Below the pieces are notes generated by a model. The model was not told where the DNA came from and ran no database searches. It saw only the letters and a program-made list of their open reading frames with translations. The position numbers and the translations under genes were made by a program. A stretch of DNA of 64,000 bases. Origin: Alphaproteobacteria bacterium (GTDB lineage: Bacteria; Pseudomonadota; Alphaproteobacteria; MPNO01; UBA2964). Where the stretch lies: contig WHUE01000003.1 of NCBI GenBank assembly GCA_009377375.1, forward strand, positions 42,244 through 106,243, in the 5' to 3' direction. Each line of letters starts with the position of its first letter. Position 1 is the first letter of the stretch. Shown one piece after another: positions 43,669-53,755 of this stretch.

Positions 43669-43686
43669 CGGAATCTATATATTCCG
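43669..43686. promoter_or_regulatory. Palindrome in the cysH/DMT divergent intergenic region
   Basis: CGGAAT-CTATAT-ATTCCG. Confidence 0.3.
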
Positions 43687-43853
43687 GACCTGCCGTCAAA
43701 CCAGATTTTGTCGCATTTTCCTTTAAGTAATCTTAAGCGAAGCGGCGCCGCCTCCCGCGCCCCCGCATCGGGCGGGTTTCTCCCCCCGCCGCGTTGGGCT
43801 ATGTCAGGAGGCGGTTCCCGCGCCGGGGCCGTCGCACCGGGAAGGGGACAGGC

Positions 43854-44777
43854 GTGGCGCGTCCAGGGCTGTTCGCACGCATCGAGGAAGGCTGGGTCCG
43901 GCTGCCGGACAATCTGCGCGGCGTGCTGTGGGTGACGATGGGCACGCTGGCCTTCGCGATCAACGACGTTGTCGTCAAGTTTCTGGGCAAGACCTTCCAC
44001 CCGTTCGAGCTGGCGCTGTTCCGCTACGGGTTCGGGTTCCTGATCCTGCTGCCGGTATTCCTGCAGATGGGCGCGACGGGGCTCCGGACCGGCGTGCTGC
44101 GCTGGCATCTGTTCCGGCTGGTGCTGGCCTGCATCGGCCAGATCGGCGTCTATGTCAGCGTCATCAACCTGCTGCTGGCCGACGCCACCGCCATTGCGTT
44201 CTCGCGGCCGCTCTTCACCACGCTGGTCGCGGTGGTCGTCCTGCACGAGCTGGTGCTGTGGCGGCGCTGGGCGGCGACGGCGGTCGGCTTCGTCGGCGTG
44301 GTGATCATGCTGCGGCCGGACGGAGGCGGGCTCGACCCCGTCGCGCTGTTCGCGGTCGGCGCGGCGCTGATCTTCGCGGTCGCCAACGTGCTGATCCGGG
44401 TGCTGTCGCGGACCGAGCCGCCGAACCGCATCCTGTTCTATTACCACGCCGGCGGCATCCTGGTGTTTCTCGGCCCGGCGCTCTGGGTGTGGCGGACGCC
44501 GACGGGGGCGGAATGGCTGCTGCTGGCGGCGCTCGGCGCGCTCACGACCGTCGGCATGATCGGCTTCGTGCGCGGCTTCGCGGTGGGCGAGGCCAGCATC
44601 GTCGGGCCGATGGAATACACGCGGCTGCTCTATGCCGGACTGTTCGGCTTCTTCGTCTTCGCCGAGCTGCCATCGCACTGGACCTTCATCGGCGCCGCCA
44701 TCATCGTCGCCAGCACGCTCTACATCGCCCGCGTCGAGGCCCTGCGCGGCGCCCGCGTCGGCCCGGCGGGGGGATAG
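43854..44777 (+). CDS. DMT/EamA family transporter
   Basis: LRGVLWVTMGTLAFAINDVVVKFLGKTFHPFELALFRYGFGFL; GTG start 43854 preferred. Confidence 0.9.
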   Translation: MARPGLFARIEEGWVRLPDNLRGVLWVTMGTLAFAINDVVVKFLGKTFHPFELALFRYGFGFLILLPVFLQMGATGLRTGVLRWHLFRLVLACIGQIGVYVSVINLLLADATAIAFSRPLFTTLVAVVVLHELVLWRRWAATAVGFVGVVIMLRPDGGGLDPVALFAVGAALIFAVANVLIRVLSRTEPPNRILFYYHAGGILVFLGPALWVWRTPTGAEWLLLAALGALTTVGMIGFVRGFAVGEASIVGPMEYTRLLYAGLFGFFVFAELPSHWTFIGAAIIVASTLYIARVEALRGARVGPAGG

Positions 44778-44835
44778 CGCGCGGCGCCGGCATGCCAGGC
44801 TTGGCGGCGCATCGCGTAATGGTTATGTGTAGCGC

Positions 44836-45240
44836 ATGAGCGCCGCCTTCACCGCACCGCCCGACCTGGCCGACATCGAGACGATGGCGCGCGAGGCATT
44901 GCTGACCATCCCCGAGGTGCTGCGCGAGAAGACGCAGGGGGTGGTCATCCGGGTCGACGACTTCCCCGACACGGAGGTCGAGCGCGACATGGGGCTGGAA
45001 AGTCCGTTCGACCTGCTGGGGCTGTATCAGGGCGTGCCCTTCGGCGTACGCGGCGTGTCGGATGCGCCGCAGGCGCTCGACATGATCTTTCTCTACCGCC
45101 GGCCGCTGCTGGATTACTGGTGCGAGACGGGCGAGGACCTGACCCATCTGGTACGCCACGTGCTGATCCACGAGATCGGCCACCATTTCGGCTTCTCCGA
45201 CGACGACATGGAACGCATCGAATCCGGGGCCGGGCTTTGA
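44836..45240 (+). CDS. Metallopeptidase family protein (MMP-like zincin)
   Basis: VLIHEIGHHFGFSDDDMERIE HExxH motif; IETMAREALLTIPEVLREKTQGVVIRVDDFPD. Confidence 0.9.
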   Translation: MSAAFTAPPDLADIETMAREALLTIPEVLREKTQGVVIRVDDFPDTEVERDMGLESPFDLLGLYQGVPFGVRGVSDAPQALDMIFLYRRPLLDYWCETGEDLTHLVRHVLIHEIGHHFGFSDDDMERIESGAGL

Positions 45241-45287
45241 CGGCCGACCGCGACCGCCACGCATAATCCGACAGGGAGCCCGCCATC

Positions 45288-47726
45288 ATGCCCATCGATC
45301 CGCTGCCGCCCGAGGCGCTGTTCACGCGCTGCGACGCAGCCGCGTTCGACTTCGCCACCACCGACGAGCTGGCGGAGATCGAGGACAGCCTCGGCCAGGA
45401 CCGCGCGGTGGAGGCGGTGCAGTTCGGCATCGCGATGGACTGTCCCGGCTACAACATGTTCGCCCTCGGCCCGCCCGGCGCCGGCAAGCACGCGATGGTG
45501 CGCCGCCATCTGAAGGAGGCGGCGGCGAGCGCCGCGCCGCCGTCGGACTGGGCCTATGTCAACAATTTCGAGGAACCCCACAAGCCGAAGGTCCTGGAGC
45601 TGTCGACCGGGCGCGGCTGGCCGCTGCGCGACGCCATGGAGAAGCTGGTCTCCGAGCTGCGCGAGGCGATCCCGGCGATGTTCGAAAGCGACGCCTACCG
45701 CGGCCGCCGCGAGACGGTGGACGAGGAGTTCAAGTCCCTGCACGAGAAGTCCTTCGAGGAGGTGCAGGCCCGCGCGAAGGAGAAGAACATCGCCATCATG
45801 CGCACCCAGATGGGGCTCGCCATGGCGCCGCTGCGCGACGGCCAGGTGCTCGACCCCGAGGCGTTCCACAAGCTGCCGGAGGAGGAGCAGGCCCAGACCA
45901 GGCGCGACATCGAGGAGCTCGAGCAGCAGCTTCAGGACGTCATGCGCAAGGCGCCGCAATGGCAGCGGACCCACCGCGAGAAGCTGCGCGCGCTGAACCG
46001 CGAGATGACCGAATACGTCGTCGGCCACCTGATCGACGACCTCAAGAAGCGCTACGCCGACCTGCCCAAGGTCGCCGCCTATATCGACGCCGTGCGCCGC
46101 GACGTGATCGAGAATGCCCGCGACTTCGTGCCCCAGGAACAGCCGGAGGGCGGCGACGCTGCCGAGGCCATGGCGCGGCGCGGCGGGCCCGGGGTGGTGC
46201 CGGGCGGCGGCGACGCCGCGTTCCGCCGCTACCAGGTCAACGTGATCGTCGACCGCGGCGGCGCCGAGGCCGCGCCGGTGATCTACGAGGACCACCCGAC
46301 CCATCCGAACCTGATCGGGCGGATCGAGCATGTCGCGCAGTTCGGCGCGCTGCTCACCGATTTCAACCTGATCAAGCCCGGCGCCCTGCTGCGCGCCAAC
46401 GGGGGCTACCTGATCCTGGATGCGCTGAAGCTGCTGCAGCAGCCCTATGCGTGGGAGGAGCTGAAGCGCGCGCTGCGCTCCGGCGAGGTGCGCGTCGAGG
46501 GGCTGGGGGAGCAGCTCGGCGTGATCGGCACCGTCTCGCTCAAGCCCGAGCCGATCCGGCTCGACGTCAAGGTCGTTCTGCTGGGCGACCGCCAGCTCTA
46601 CTACCTGCTGGCGGAGCACGATCCGGATTTCCGCGAGCTGTTCAAGGTGGCGGTCGATTTCGACGACGTGGTGGACCGCACCGGGGCGAACACGCGCGAC
46701 TACGCCCGCATGATCGCCACGCTGGCCCGGCGCGACCGGCTGCGCCCGCTCGACGCCGGGGCGGTCGCGCGGGTGATCGAGCACGCCGCGCGCATGGTCG
46801 GCGATTCGGAAAAGCTCAGCGCCCGCGTCCGGCTGATCGCCGACCTGCTGCACGAGGCCGATCACTTCGCTGGCCGCGACGGCGCGAAGGTGACGACGGC
46901 GGTCCACGTGCAGCGGGCGATCGACGCGCAGATCCGCCGCGGCGACCGCCTGCGCGAGCGCATCCAGGAACAGATCACCCGCGGCACGGTGATGATCGAC
47001 ACCGACGGCGCGGCGGTCGGCCAGCTCAACGGGCTTTCCGTGCTGCAGCTCGGCGGCTTCGCCTTCGGCCAGCCCAGCCGCATCACGGCGCGGGTCCGCA
47101 TGGGGCGCGGCGAGGTGGTGGACATCGAGCGCGAGGTCGAGCTCGGCGGGCCGCTGCACTCCAAGGGCGTGCTGATCCTGTCCGGCTATCTCGGCCAGAA
47201 ATTCGCGCGCGAGCGTCCGTTGGCGCTGTCCGCCAGCCTGGTGTTCGAGCAGTCCTATGGCGGGGTGGACGGCGACAGCGCGTCCTCGGCGGAGCTTTAC
47301 GCGCTGCTGTCCGCGCTTTCCGGCGTGCCCATCGCGCAGGGCTTCGCCGTCACCGGCTCGGTCAACCAGCACGGGCGCGTGCAGCCCATCGGCGGCGCGA
47401 ACGAGAAGATCGAGGGCTTCTTCGACATCTGCAGGGCGCGCGGGCTCAACGGCAGCCAGGGCGTGCTGATCCCGGCGGCGAACGTCAAGCACCTGATGCT
47501 GCGCGCCGACGTGGTGGCCGCCGCCGAGGCGGGGCAGTTCCGCATCTTCGCGGTGGAGACCATCGACCAGGGGATCGAGATCCTGACCGGCATGGCCGCC
47601 GGCGCACCCGGCGACGACGGCGCGTATCCGGCCGACACCGTCAACGGCCGCGTCCAGGCGCAGCTCGACGCCTTCGCCGACAAGGCGCTGCGCTACGCCG
47701 CCGCTGCGCGCGGAGAAGACCGTTGA
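45288..47726 (+). CDS. Lon-related ATP-dependent protease (LonB-like AAA protein)
   Basis: MFALGPPGAGKHAMVRRHL, LRANGGYLILDALKLL, ALSASLVFEQSYGGVDGDSASSAELYALLSALSGVPIAQGFAVTGSVNQHGRVQPIGGANEKIEGFFDIC Lon-type Ser/Lys dyad region. Confidence 0.94.
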   Translation: MPIDPLPPEALFTRCDAAAFDFATTDELAEIEDSLGQDRAVEAVQFGIAMDCPGYNMFALGPPGAGKHAMVRRHLKEAAASAAPPSDWAYVNNFEEPHKPKVLELSTGRGWPLRDAMEKLVSELREAIPAMFESDAYRGRRETVDEEFKSLHEKSFEEVQARAKEKNIAIMRTQMGLAMAPLRDGQVLDPEAFHKLPEEEQAQTRRDIEELEQQLQDVMRKAPQWQRTHREKLRALNREMTEYVVGHLIDDLKKRYADLPKVAAYIDAVRRDVIENARDFVPQEQPEGGDAAEAMARRGGPGVVPGGGDAAFRRYQVNVIVDRGGAEAAPVIYEDHPTHPNLIGRIEHVAQFGALLTDFNLIKPGALLRANGGYLILDALKLLQQPYAWEELKRALRSGEVRVEGLGEQLGVIGTVSLKPEPIRLDVKVVLLGDRQLYYLLAEHDPDFRELFKVAVDFDDVVDRTGANTRDYARMIATLARRDRLRPLDAGAVARVIEHAARMVGDSEKLSARVRLIADLLHEADHFAGRDGAKVTTAVHVQRAIDAQIRRGDRLRERIQEQITRGTVMIDTDGAAVGQLNGLSVLQLGGFAFGQPSRITARVRMGRGEVVDIEREVELGGPLHSKGVLILSGYLGQKFARERPLALSASLVFEQSYGGVDGDSASSAELYALLSALSGVPIAQGFAVTGSVNQHGRVQPIGGANEKIEGFFDICRARGLNGSQGVLIPAANVKHLMLRADVVAAAEAGQFRIFAVETIDQGIEILTGMAAGAPGDDGAYPADTVNGRVQAQLDAFADKALRYAAAARGEDR

Positions 47727-48589
47727 ACCCGGCCGCGGACTCTGCCGGCAACGACACCGGATTCGTCGTCCGGCGCATCGTCGTGGCGATGGACTCCTCG
47801 CCTCATTCCCGCGCCGCGCTGGATGCGGCGGCGGCGCTGGCCGCGCGGCTGCATGCCGAGCTCGAGGGGCTGTTCGTCGAGGACATCGACCTGTTCAACC
47901 TCGCCGCTCTGCCGTTCGGGCGCGAATTCAACCTGGCCACCGGCGCCGCGCGTGCCTTCGACGCCGCCGCGCTGGCCGAGCAGCTGGCGCGGCAGGCGGC
48001 GGAGATGCGCCGCGCCGTCGCCGTCGCCGCCGCCCGCGCGCATGTGCGCTCCAGCTTTCGCGTCGCGCGCGGTCGCATCGCCGCGGAGATCGTCGCCGCC
48101 GCCGCCGCCGCCGACCTGCTGATTCTCGGCGCGGCGGGGATGGGGCTGACCTCGCGCTTCCGTCCCGGCCGGGTGGCGCTCGCCGCCGCCGCGCTCGCGC
48201 CGCGCTCCGTCCTGCTGCTGCGCTCCGGCGCGGCGATCCGCGGCCGGCCGCTGGTCGCCTATGACGGCAGCCCGTCCTCCGAAAAGGCCCTCGCCGCCGC
48301 CGCCCGCCTGGCCGACGCCACCGATGCCCGCGTCCGCGTGCTGACCGCCGAGGCGGACGCGAAGAAGGCGGAGGCGCTGCGCGCCCGCGCGGAATCGCGC
48401 CTCGCCGCGCTGGGCGTCCGCGCGGTGTTCTCGGACGCTTTCGAGCTCACGCTCGACACCATGTGCGGCACGGTGCAGCGCACCGACGCCGACCTCATGG
48501 TCATCGCCGCCGACAACCCGCATCTCCAGGGCGAAGGTCGCCTGCACCTGCTCCAGCGCATCGTCTGCCCGGTGCTGCTGGTGCGGTGA
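47723..48589 (+). CDS. Tandem universal stress protein (UspA) family
   Basis: IVVAMDSSPHSRAALDAAAALAARLHAELEGLFVED and second domain RPLVAYDGSPSSEKALAAAARLAD...LHLLQRIVCPVLLVR; TTG start overlapping the Lon stop (TTGA) is tentative. Confidence 0.82.
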   Translation: MNPAADSAGNDTGFVVRRIVVAMDSSPHSRAALDAAAALAARLHAELEGLFVEDIDLFNLAALPFGREFNLATGAARAFDAAALAEQLARQAAEMRRAVAVAAARAHVRSSFRVARGRIAAEIVAAAAAADLLILGAAGMGLTSRFRPGRVALAAAALAPRSVLLLRSGAAIRGRPLVAYDGSPSSEKALAAAARLADATDARVRVLTAEADAKKAEALRARAESRLAALGVRAVFSDAFELTLDTMCGTVQRTDADLMVIAADNPHLQGEGRLHLLQRIVCPVLLVR

Positions 48590-48712
48590 TCGCCGTCGCC
48601 CGGCTCGGGTATTTGATCGTCCTGCCCGGCTCCGGCGCCCCGCTGCCGGTTAAGATCGTTCTCATTAACCGTCATGGTCGACGACGGGGAGAATTCGTCC
48701 CGTCCCGCGGTC

Positions 48713-49663
48713 TCACGTCCCCGGCGGGATCGTGCCCGGCGGGGGCGCGGTGGTCTCGGTCCCGGCCGTCACGCGTTTCAGCGCGGCCTCGCGGCGGGCG
48801 ATGTAGTAGGTGGAGCCGAAGATGACCAGCGCGCCGATGGCCGTCCAGTAATCCGGGAACTCGGACCAGAAGGTGAAGCCGAGGACCACGGCGAAGGGCA
48901 GCTTGAGGAAGTTGAACGGCATCACCGCCCCGGCCTCGCCCACCGCCAGGGCGCGCACCACGCACTGGGTGGCGAGCGCGGAAAACGCGCCCATGGCGAG
49001 GATCCAGGGCAGGTCCTCCAGCGTCGGCATGACCCATACGTAGAGCGCCGGGCCGATGCCGGCGACCACCATCAGTGCGAACATGTAGAACACGATCTTG
49101 TTCGACTCGTCGGTCCGCGCCAGCGACTTGTTGGCGGTATTCACCAGCGCGTAGGCGGCGGCGGTGAACAGGATGCCGAGGGCCGGCAGCCCCACCTCGG
49201 CGAAGCCCGGCCGGATGATGACCAGCGCGCCGGCGAAGCCGACCAGCAGCGCCGACCAGCGGCGCAGCCCGACCTGCTCGCCCAGGATCAGCGCGACGAA
49301 CAGGACGGTGAACAGCGGCGAGGTGAACATCAGCGCGGTGACGTCCTGCAGCGGCAGCATCGCGATGCCGTACATCAGCGTCACCATGCCGAAATAGTTC
49401 AGCACCGTGCGCCCGGTATAGAGCGTCATCCGCGTGGTGCGCAGCCCCGAGAGCCCCGCCTGGATCGCCCAGGGCGTCATGAAGATCAGCCCCAGCAGCG
49501 AGCGGAAGAACACGATCTGGAAGGTCGAGAAGTTCCCCGACAGGTAGCGCACCACGGCGTAGGTCAGGGCGTAGAACAGCGCGGCCAGGATCATCCACAC
49601 CACGCCGCGCGCATTGCCCGGCATGGCGGTGAAGGCGGCGACGGTGCGGCCGATGGCGGTCAT
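48713..49663 (-). CDS. DMT/EamA family transporter
   Basis: MTAIGRTVAAFTAMPGNARGVVWMILAALFYALTYAVVRYLSGNFSTFQIVFFRSLLGL; ATG 49663. Confidence 0.9.
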   Translation of the reverse strand: MTAIGRTVAAFTAMPGNARGVVWMILAALFYALTYAVVRYLSGNFSTFQIVFFRSLLGLIFMTPWAIQAGLSGLRTTRMTLYTGRTVLNYFGMVTLMYGIAMLPLQDVTALMFTSPLFTVLFVALILGEQVGLRRWSALLVGFAGALVIIRPGFAEVGLPALGILFTAAAYALVNTANKSLARTDESNKIVFYMFALMVVAGIGPALYVWVMPTLEDLPWILAMGAFSALATQCVVRALAVGEAGAVMPFNFLKLPFAVVLGFTFWSEFPDYWTAIGALVIFGSTYYIARREAALKRVTAGTETTAPPPGTIPPGT

Positions 49664-50301
49664 GCGCGGCGCGCCTCGATCAGCCCGTGCACGCGGCGGC
49701 GCAGCTCGGGGATCACGTCGTCGTCGAACCAGGGGTTCCTCTTCTGCCAGTGTCCGGTGCGCCAGCTCGGATGCGGGGTCGGCAGGAAATCGGGCAGGTA
49801 GTCGCGGAACGCGCGCACCGTCTCGGTCAGGGTCTTCCTGCGCGCGCGCCCCAGATAGAACCGCTGCGCGTACTGCCCGACCAGCAGGGTCAGCCGCACG
49901 TTCGGCAGGGCGGCGCGGATGCGCGCGTGCCACAGCGGCGCGCATTCGGGGCGCGGCGGCAGGTCGCCGCCCTTGTCGTTCACCCCGGGATAGCAGAACC
50001 CCATCGGCACGATGGCGATGCGGCTCTCGTCGTAGAAGGTCTCGTCGTCCATCGCCAGCCAGTCGCGCAGCCGCCGGCCGCTGGCGTCGTTCCACGGCAT
50101 CCCGGTCTCGTGCACCTTCGTGCCCGGCGCCTGGCCGACGATCATCACCGAAGCGCTGGCCTTCGCCCGCAGCACCGGCCGCGGGCCCAGCGGCAGGTGC
50201 GGCGCGCAGAGGCGGCAGGCGCGCGCCTCGCGCAGCACCCGGCCCAGCGGGGCGGGGCGGTCGTGCGGCGTCTCGGGGGTGCGGGCGGGACTCGCGGACA
50301 T
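49660..50301 (-). CDS. Uracil-DNA glycosylase family protein
   Basis: VMIVGQAPGTKVHETGMPWNDASGRRLRDWL, GFCYPG, LPTPHPSWR. Confidence 0.92.
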   Translation of the reverse strand: MSASPARTPETPHDRPAPLGRVLREARACRLCAPHLPLGPRPVLRAKASASVMIVGQAPGTKVHETGMPWNDASGRRLRDWLAMDDETFYDESRIAIVPMGFCYPGVNDKGGDLPPRPECAPLWHARIRAALPNVRLTLLVGQYAQRFYLGRARRKTLTETVRAFRDYLPDFLPTPHPSWRTGHWQKRNPWFDDDVIPELRRRVHGLIEARRA

Positions 50302-50326
50302 GGGACAAGGATAATAGGATCGGTCC

Positions 50327-50854
50327 ATGGGCGCACGGGCGGCGAGGAATAAAAACGGCGCGACGGACGGCAGGTTCCGCGTGCTGTTCGTCTGCACCGG
50401 GAACATCTGCCGGTCGCCCACCGCCGAGGGCGTGTTCGCGGCGCTGGCGGCCTCCCGCGGCATGGCGGCGCGGGTCGCGGCGGAGTCCGCCGGCATCAGC
50501 GGCTACCACAAGGGCGAGGCCCCGGACTCCCGCGCCCAGGACTGCGCGCGGGCGCGCGGGGTGGAGCTCGGCGGCCAGCGCGCGCGGCGCGTCGAGCCGT
50601 CCGATTTCGACCGTTTCGACCTGATCCTCGCCATGGACCGGTCGCATCTGGCGGCGCTGCGCCGGGCCGCCCCGCCAGGGGCCGCGGACCGCATCCGCCT
50701 GTTCCTCGACTTCGCGCCGCGCAGCGGGGTCAAGGACGTGCCCGATCCCTATTACGGCGGCATCGGCGGGTTCGACCGGGTATACGAGCTGATCGAGGCG
50801 GGCGCCGCCGGGCTGCTGGACCATATAGGCGCCCGGCAGCCGGCCGCACGGTGA
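50327..50854 (+). CDS. Low molecular weight protein-tyrosine-phosphatase
   Basis: VLFVCTGNICRSPTAEGVF P-loop; FDLILAMDRSHL; VPDPYYGG. Confidence 0.96.
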   Translation: MGARAARNKNGATDGRFRVLFVCTGNICRSPTAEGVFAALAASRGMAARVAAESAGISGYHKGEAPDSRAQDCARARGVELGGQRARRVEPSDFDRFDLILAMDRSHLAALRRAAPPGAADRIRLFLDFAPRSGVKDVPDPYYGGIGGFDRVYELIEAGAAGLLDHIGARQPAAR

Positions 50855-51705
50855 GCGCCGCCGTCCTCGACGAGATCGAGGCCGCGCTCGGTCTGCGCCC
50901 CCTCCGCGCGACGCCGCTCTCCGGCGGCAGCATCGCCGCGGTCTGGCGTTTGGACATGACGTCCGGCGAGGCCCTCGTTGCCAAGACCGGACCCGCCGGC
51001 GCCGGGCTCGAACGCGAGGGCCGGATGCTGGACTACCTGCGCGACCGTACCGCCCTGCCGGCGCCGCGCACCCTCCATGCCGCCGACAGGCTGCTGGTGA
51101 TGACGCATGTCGCGGCGGGCGACGTGATCGACGCCGCCGCCGAACGCCACGCCGCCGAACTGCTGGCCGCGCTGCACGGCATCCATGCGCCCCGGTTCGG
51201 CATGGCGTTCGACACGCCCCTCGGCGGCCTGGCGCAGCCGAACGGCTGGATGGAAAGCTGGCGCGCGTTCTTCCGCGACCGCCGGCTGATGCCGATGGCG
51301 CAAGCGGGGCTGGAGGCGGGGCGTCTGCCCGCGCCGCTGATGGCGCGGATCGAGCGCCTGTGCGGCCGCCTCGACAGCCGGATCGCCGAGGACGCGCCGC
51401 CGTCGCTGATCCATGGCGACATCTGGGGCGGCAACGTGCTGGTCAGACAGGGCCGTATCGCCGCTTTCGTCGATCCCGCGCTGTACTACGCCGATGCGGA
51501 GATCGAGCTCGCCTTCGCCACGCTGTTCTCCACCTTCGGCGAGGCGTTCTTCGCCCGGTACGGCGAGCTCCGCCCGCTGCGCCCCGGCTTCTTCGAGGAA
51601 CGGCGCGACCTCTACAACCTCTATCCGGCCCTCGTGCATGTCCGGCTGTTCGGCGGCGGCTATGCCGGCATGGTCGACCGGCTGCTGTCGCGCTGCGGCG
51701 TCTGA
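50851..51705 (+). CDS. Fructosamine kinase family protein
   Basis: PLSGGSIAAVWRLDMTSGEALVAKTG, FFRDRRLMPMAQ, SLIHGDIWGGNVLV...FVDPALYYADAEIELAFATLF. Confidence 0.93.
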   Translation: MSAAVLDEIEAALGLRPLRATPLSGGSIAAVWRLDMTSGEALVAKTGPAGAGLEREGRMLDYLRDRTALPAPRTLHAADRLLVMTHVAAGDVIDAAAERHAAELLAALHGIHAPRFGMAFDTPLGGLAQPNGWMESWRAFFRDRRLMPMAQAGLEAGRLPAPLMARIERLCGRLDSRIAEDAPPSLIHGDIWGGNVLVRQGRIAAFVDPALYYADAEIELAFATLFSTFGEAFFARYGELRPLRPGFFEERRDLYNLYPALVHVRLFGGGYAGMVDRLLSRCGV

Positions 51706-51906
51706 CGCAACAGGGTTTCCGAAATCACGTGACAGGGGAAATTTTTGCCGTTTTATTCCCATAATGTCGGAACGGGCGCAAAGAGATTCCTCCTTCTGGC
51801 GCGGCCGGCCCCGTTGACCCGCCCGGGCCGGCGACTTAATTATGCGTCAGGCGAAGCGGTAGCGCGCCCGCACCATGCGCGACGCACACAGGATGGGACC
51901 CCCGAC

Positions 51907-52635
51907 ATGTCCGTTCTCGGCGAGTTGCGCGAAGACATCGGCGCCATCATGGAGCGCGACCCGGCGGCGCGGTCGAAGGCCATGGTGGTGCTGTGCTATC
52001 CGGGGTTCCACGCCCTGCTGATCCACCGCGCCAGCCACGCGGCGTGGCGGCGCGGCTGGTACCTGTTCGGCCGGTTCCTGTCCCATATCGGGCGGATGCT
52101 GACCGATATCGAGATCCACCCCGCCGCCACGATCGGCCGGCGCGTGTTCATCGACCACGGCGCCGGGGCGGTGATCGGCGAGACCGCCGTGGTCGGCGAC
52201 GACGTGACGCTCTATCACGGGGTCACGCTGGGCGGCACCACGCTGGAGAAGGGCAAGCGGCACCCGACCCTCGGCAACAACGTCATCGTCGGCGCGGGCG
52301 CCCAGGTGCTGGGTCCGGTCACGGTCGGCGACGGCGCGCGCGTCGGCGCCAACGCGGTGGTCTTGAAGGATGTGCCGCCGGGAGTCACGATGGTCGGCAT
52401 CCCGGCGCGGCAGGTCCTGCCGCGGGCGCGCGACGGCAAGCCCGCCTTCGCCGCCTACGGCACGCCGAGCCGGGAGGTGACGGACCCGGTCTCCCGCACC
52501 GTCGAGGGGCTGCTGGCCGAGGTGGAACGGCTGCGCGGCCGCGTCGAGGCGCTGGAGCGCGGGCCGGGCGAGACGCCGCAGCCCGCTTCCGAGCCCGAGC
52601 CCGACGACGACTGCGCGGGCAAGATCGCCCAGTAG
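51907..52635 (+). CDS. cysE: Serine O-acetyltransferase
   Basis: [75 protein letters not shown]. Confidence 0.95.
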   Translation: MSVLGELREDIGAIMERDPAARSKAMVVLCYPGFHALLIHRASHAAWRRGWYLFGRFLSHIGRMLTDIEIHPAATIGRRVFIDHGAGAVIGETAVVGDDVTLYHGVTLGGTTLEKGKRHPTLGNNVIVGAGAQVLGPVTVGDGARVGANAVVLKDVPPGVTMVGIPARQVLPRARDGKPAFAAYGTPSREVTDPVSRTVEGLLAEVERLRGRVEALERGPGETPQPASEPEPDDDCAGKIAQ

Positions 52636-52677
52636 AACAGGCCGCCTTGCGGAAGACGAAGAAACGGAAAGCCGACC

Positions 52678-53697
52678 ATGTCCGACCTCGTGCTCGAAAA
52701 CGACATCCGCGACGGCTTCGCGGCCGCCGTCGGCAACACGCCGCTGATCCGGCTCAGGGCCGCGTCCGAGCGCACCGGCTGCGAGATTCTCGGCAAGGCG
52801 GAGTTCCTGAACCCCGGCGGCTCGGTCAAGGACCGCGCCGCGCTGTGGATCGTCCGCGATGCCGAGGAGCGCGGCGTGCTGAAGCCCGGCGGGGTGGTGG
52901 TCGAAGGCACCGCCGGCAACACCGGGATCGGACTGGCGCTGGCCGGCAACGCGCGCGGCTACCGCACCGTCATCGTGATGCCGGAAACACAGAGCCAGGA
53001 AAAGAAGGACATGCTGCGCCTGATCGGGGCGGAGCTGAAGCTGGTCCCCGCCGTGCCCTACCGGGACCCCGGCAACTACGTCCATATCTCCGAGCGTGTG
53101 GCGGAGGAACTGGCGGCCTCGGAGCCCGGCGGCGCGCTCTGGGCCAACCAGTGGGACAACCTCGCCAACATGCGCGCCCATCTGGAGGGCACGGGGCCGG
53201 AGATCTGGCGCCAGACGGGGGGCAAGGTGGACGGGTTCATCTGCGCCATCGGCACCGGCGGCACGCTGGCCGGCGTCTCGCTCGCGCTGAAGGAGCGCAA
53301 CCCCAATATCGTCATCGGCTGCGCCGACCCGGACGGCGCGGCGATGCACCGCTACTTCACCACCGGCGAGCTCAAGGGCGAGGGCAGCTCGATCACCGAG
53401 GGCATCGGCCAGGGCCGCGTCACCGCCAACGTCGCCGAGGCGCGGGTGGACGAATCCTTTAACATCCACGACGCGGAGGCGCTGCCCGTGCTGTTCGACC
53501 TGCTGCGCCACGAGGGGCTCTGCCTCGGCGGGTCCAGCGGCATCAACGTCGCCGGCGCGATCCGCCTGGCGGAAAAGATGGGGCCGGGCCACACCATCGT
53601 CACCGTCCTCTGCGACGGCGGCCAGCGCTACCAGTCCAAGCTCTACAACCCCGTTTTCCTCGAAACCATGGGCCTGCCCGTCCCCGACTGGCTTTAG
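52678..53697 (+). CDS. cysK: Cysteine synthase A family PLP enzyme
   Basis: AVGNTPLIRL, FLNPGGSVKDRAALWIV, EGTAGNTGIGLALAG, CLGGSSGINVAGAI. Confidence 0.94.
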   Translation: MSDLVLENDIRDGFAAAVGNTPLIRLRAASERTGCEILGKAEFLNPGGSVKDRAALWIVRDAEERGVLKPGGVVVEGTAGNTGIGLALAGNARGYRTVIVMPETQSQEKKDMLRLIGAELKLVPAVPYRDPGNYVHISERVAEELAASEPGGALWANQWDNLANMRAHLEGTGPEIWRQTGGKVDGFICAIGTGGTLAGVSLALKERNPNIVIGCADPDGAAMHRYFTTGELKGEGSSITEGIGQGRVTANVAEARVDESFNIHDAEALPVLFDLLRHEGLCLGGSSGINVAGAIRLAEKMGPGHTIVTVLCDGGQRYQSKLYNPVFLETMGLPVPDWL

Positions 53698-53755
53698 CGC
53701 GCGGCCGCTCCCGCCGCTTGCGTCGGCGCGCGCCCGGCCCGATGATGGTGGGGCC

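Noticed and set aside
45114-47492. 792-aa minus-strand ORF opposite the Lon-like protease
   Set aside because: Antisense shadow; repeated LDLQ/AAV-rich sequence without motifs
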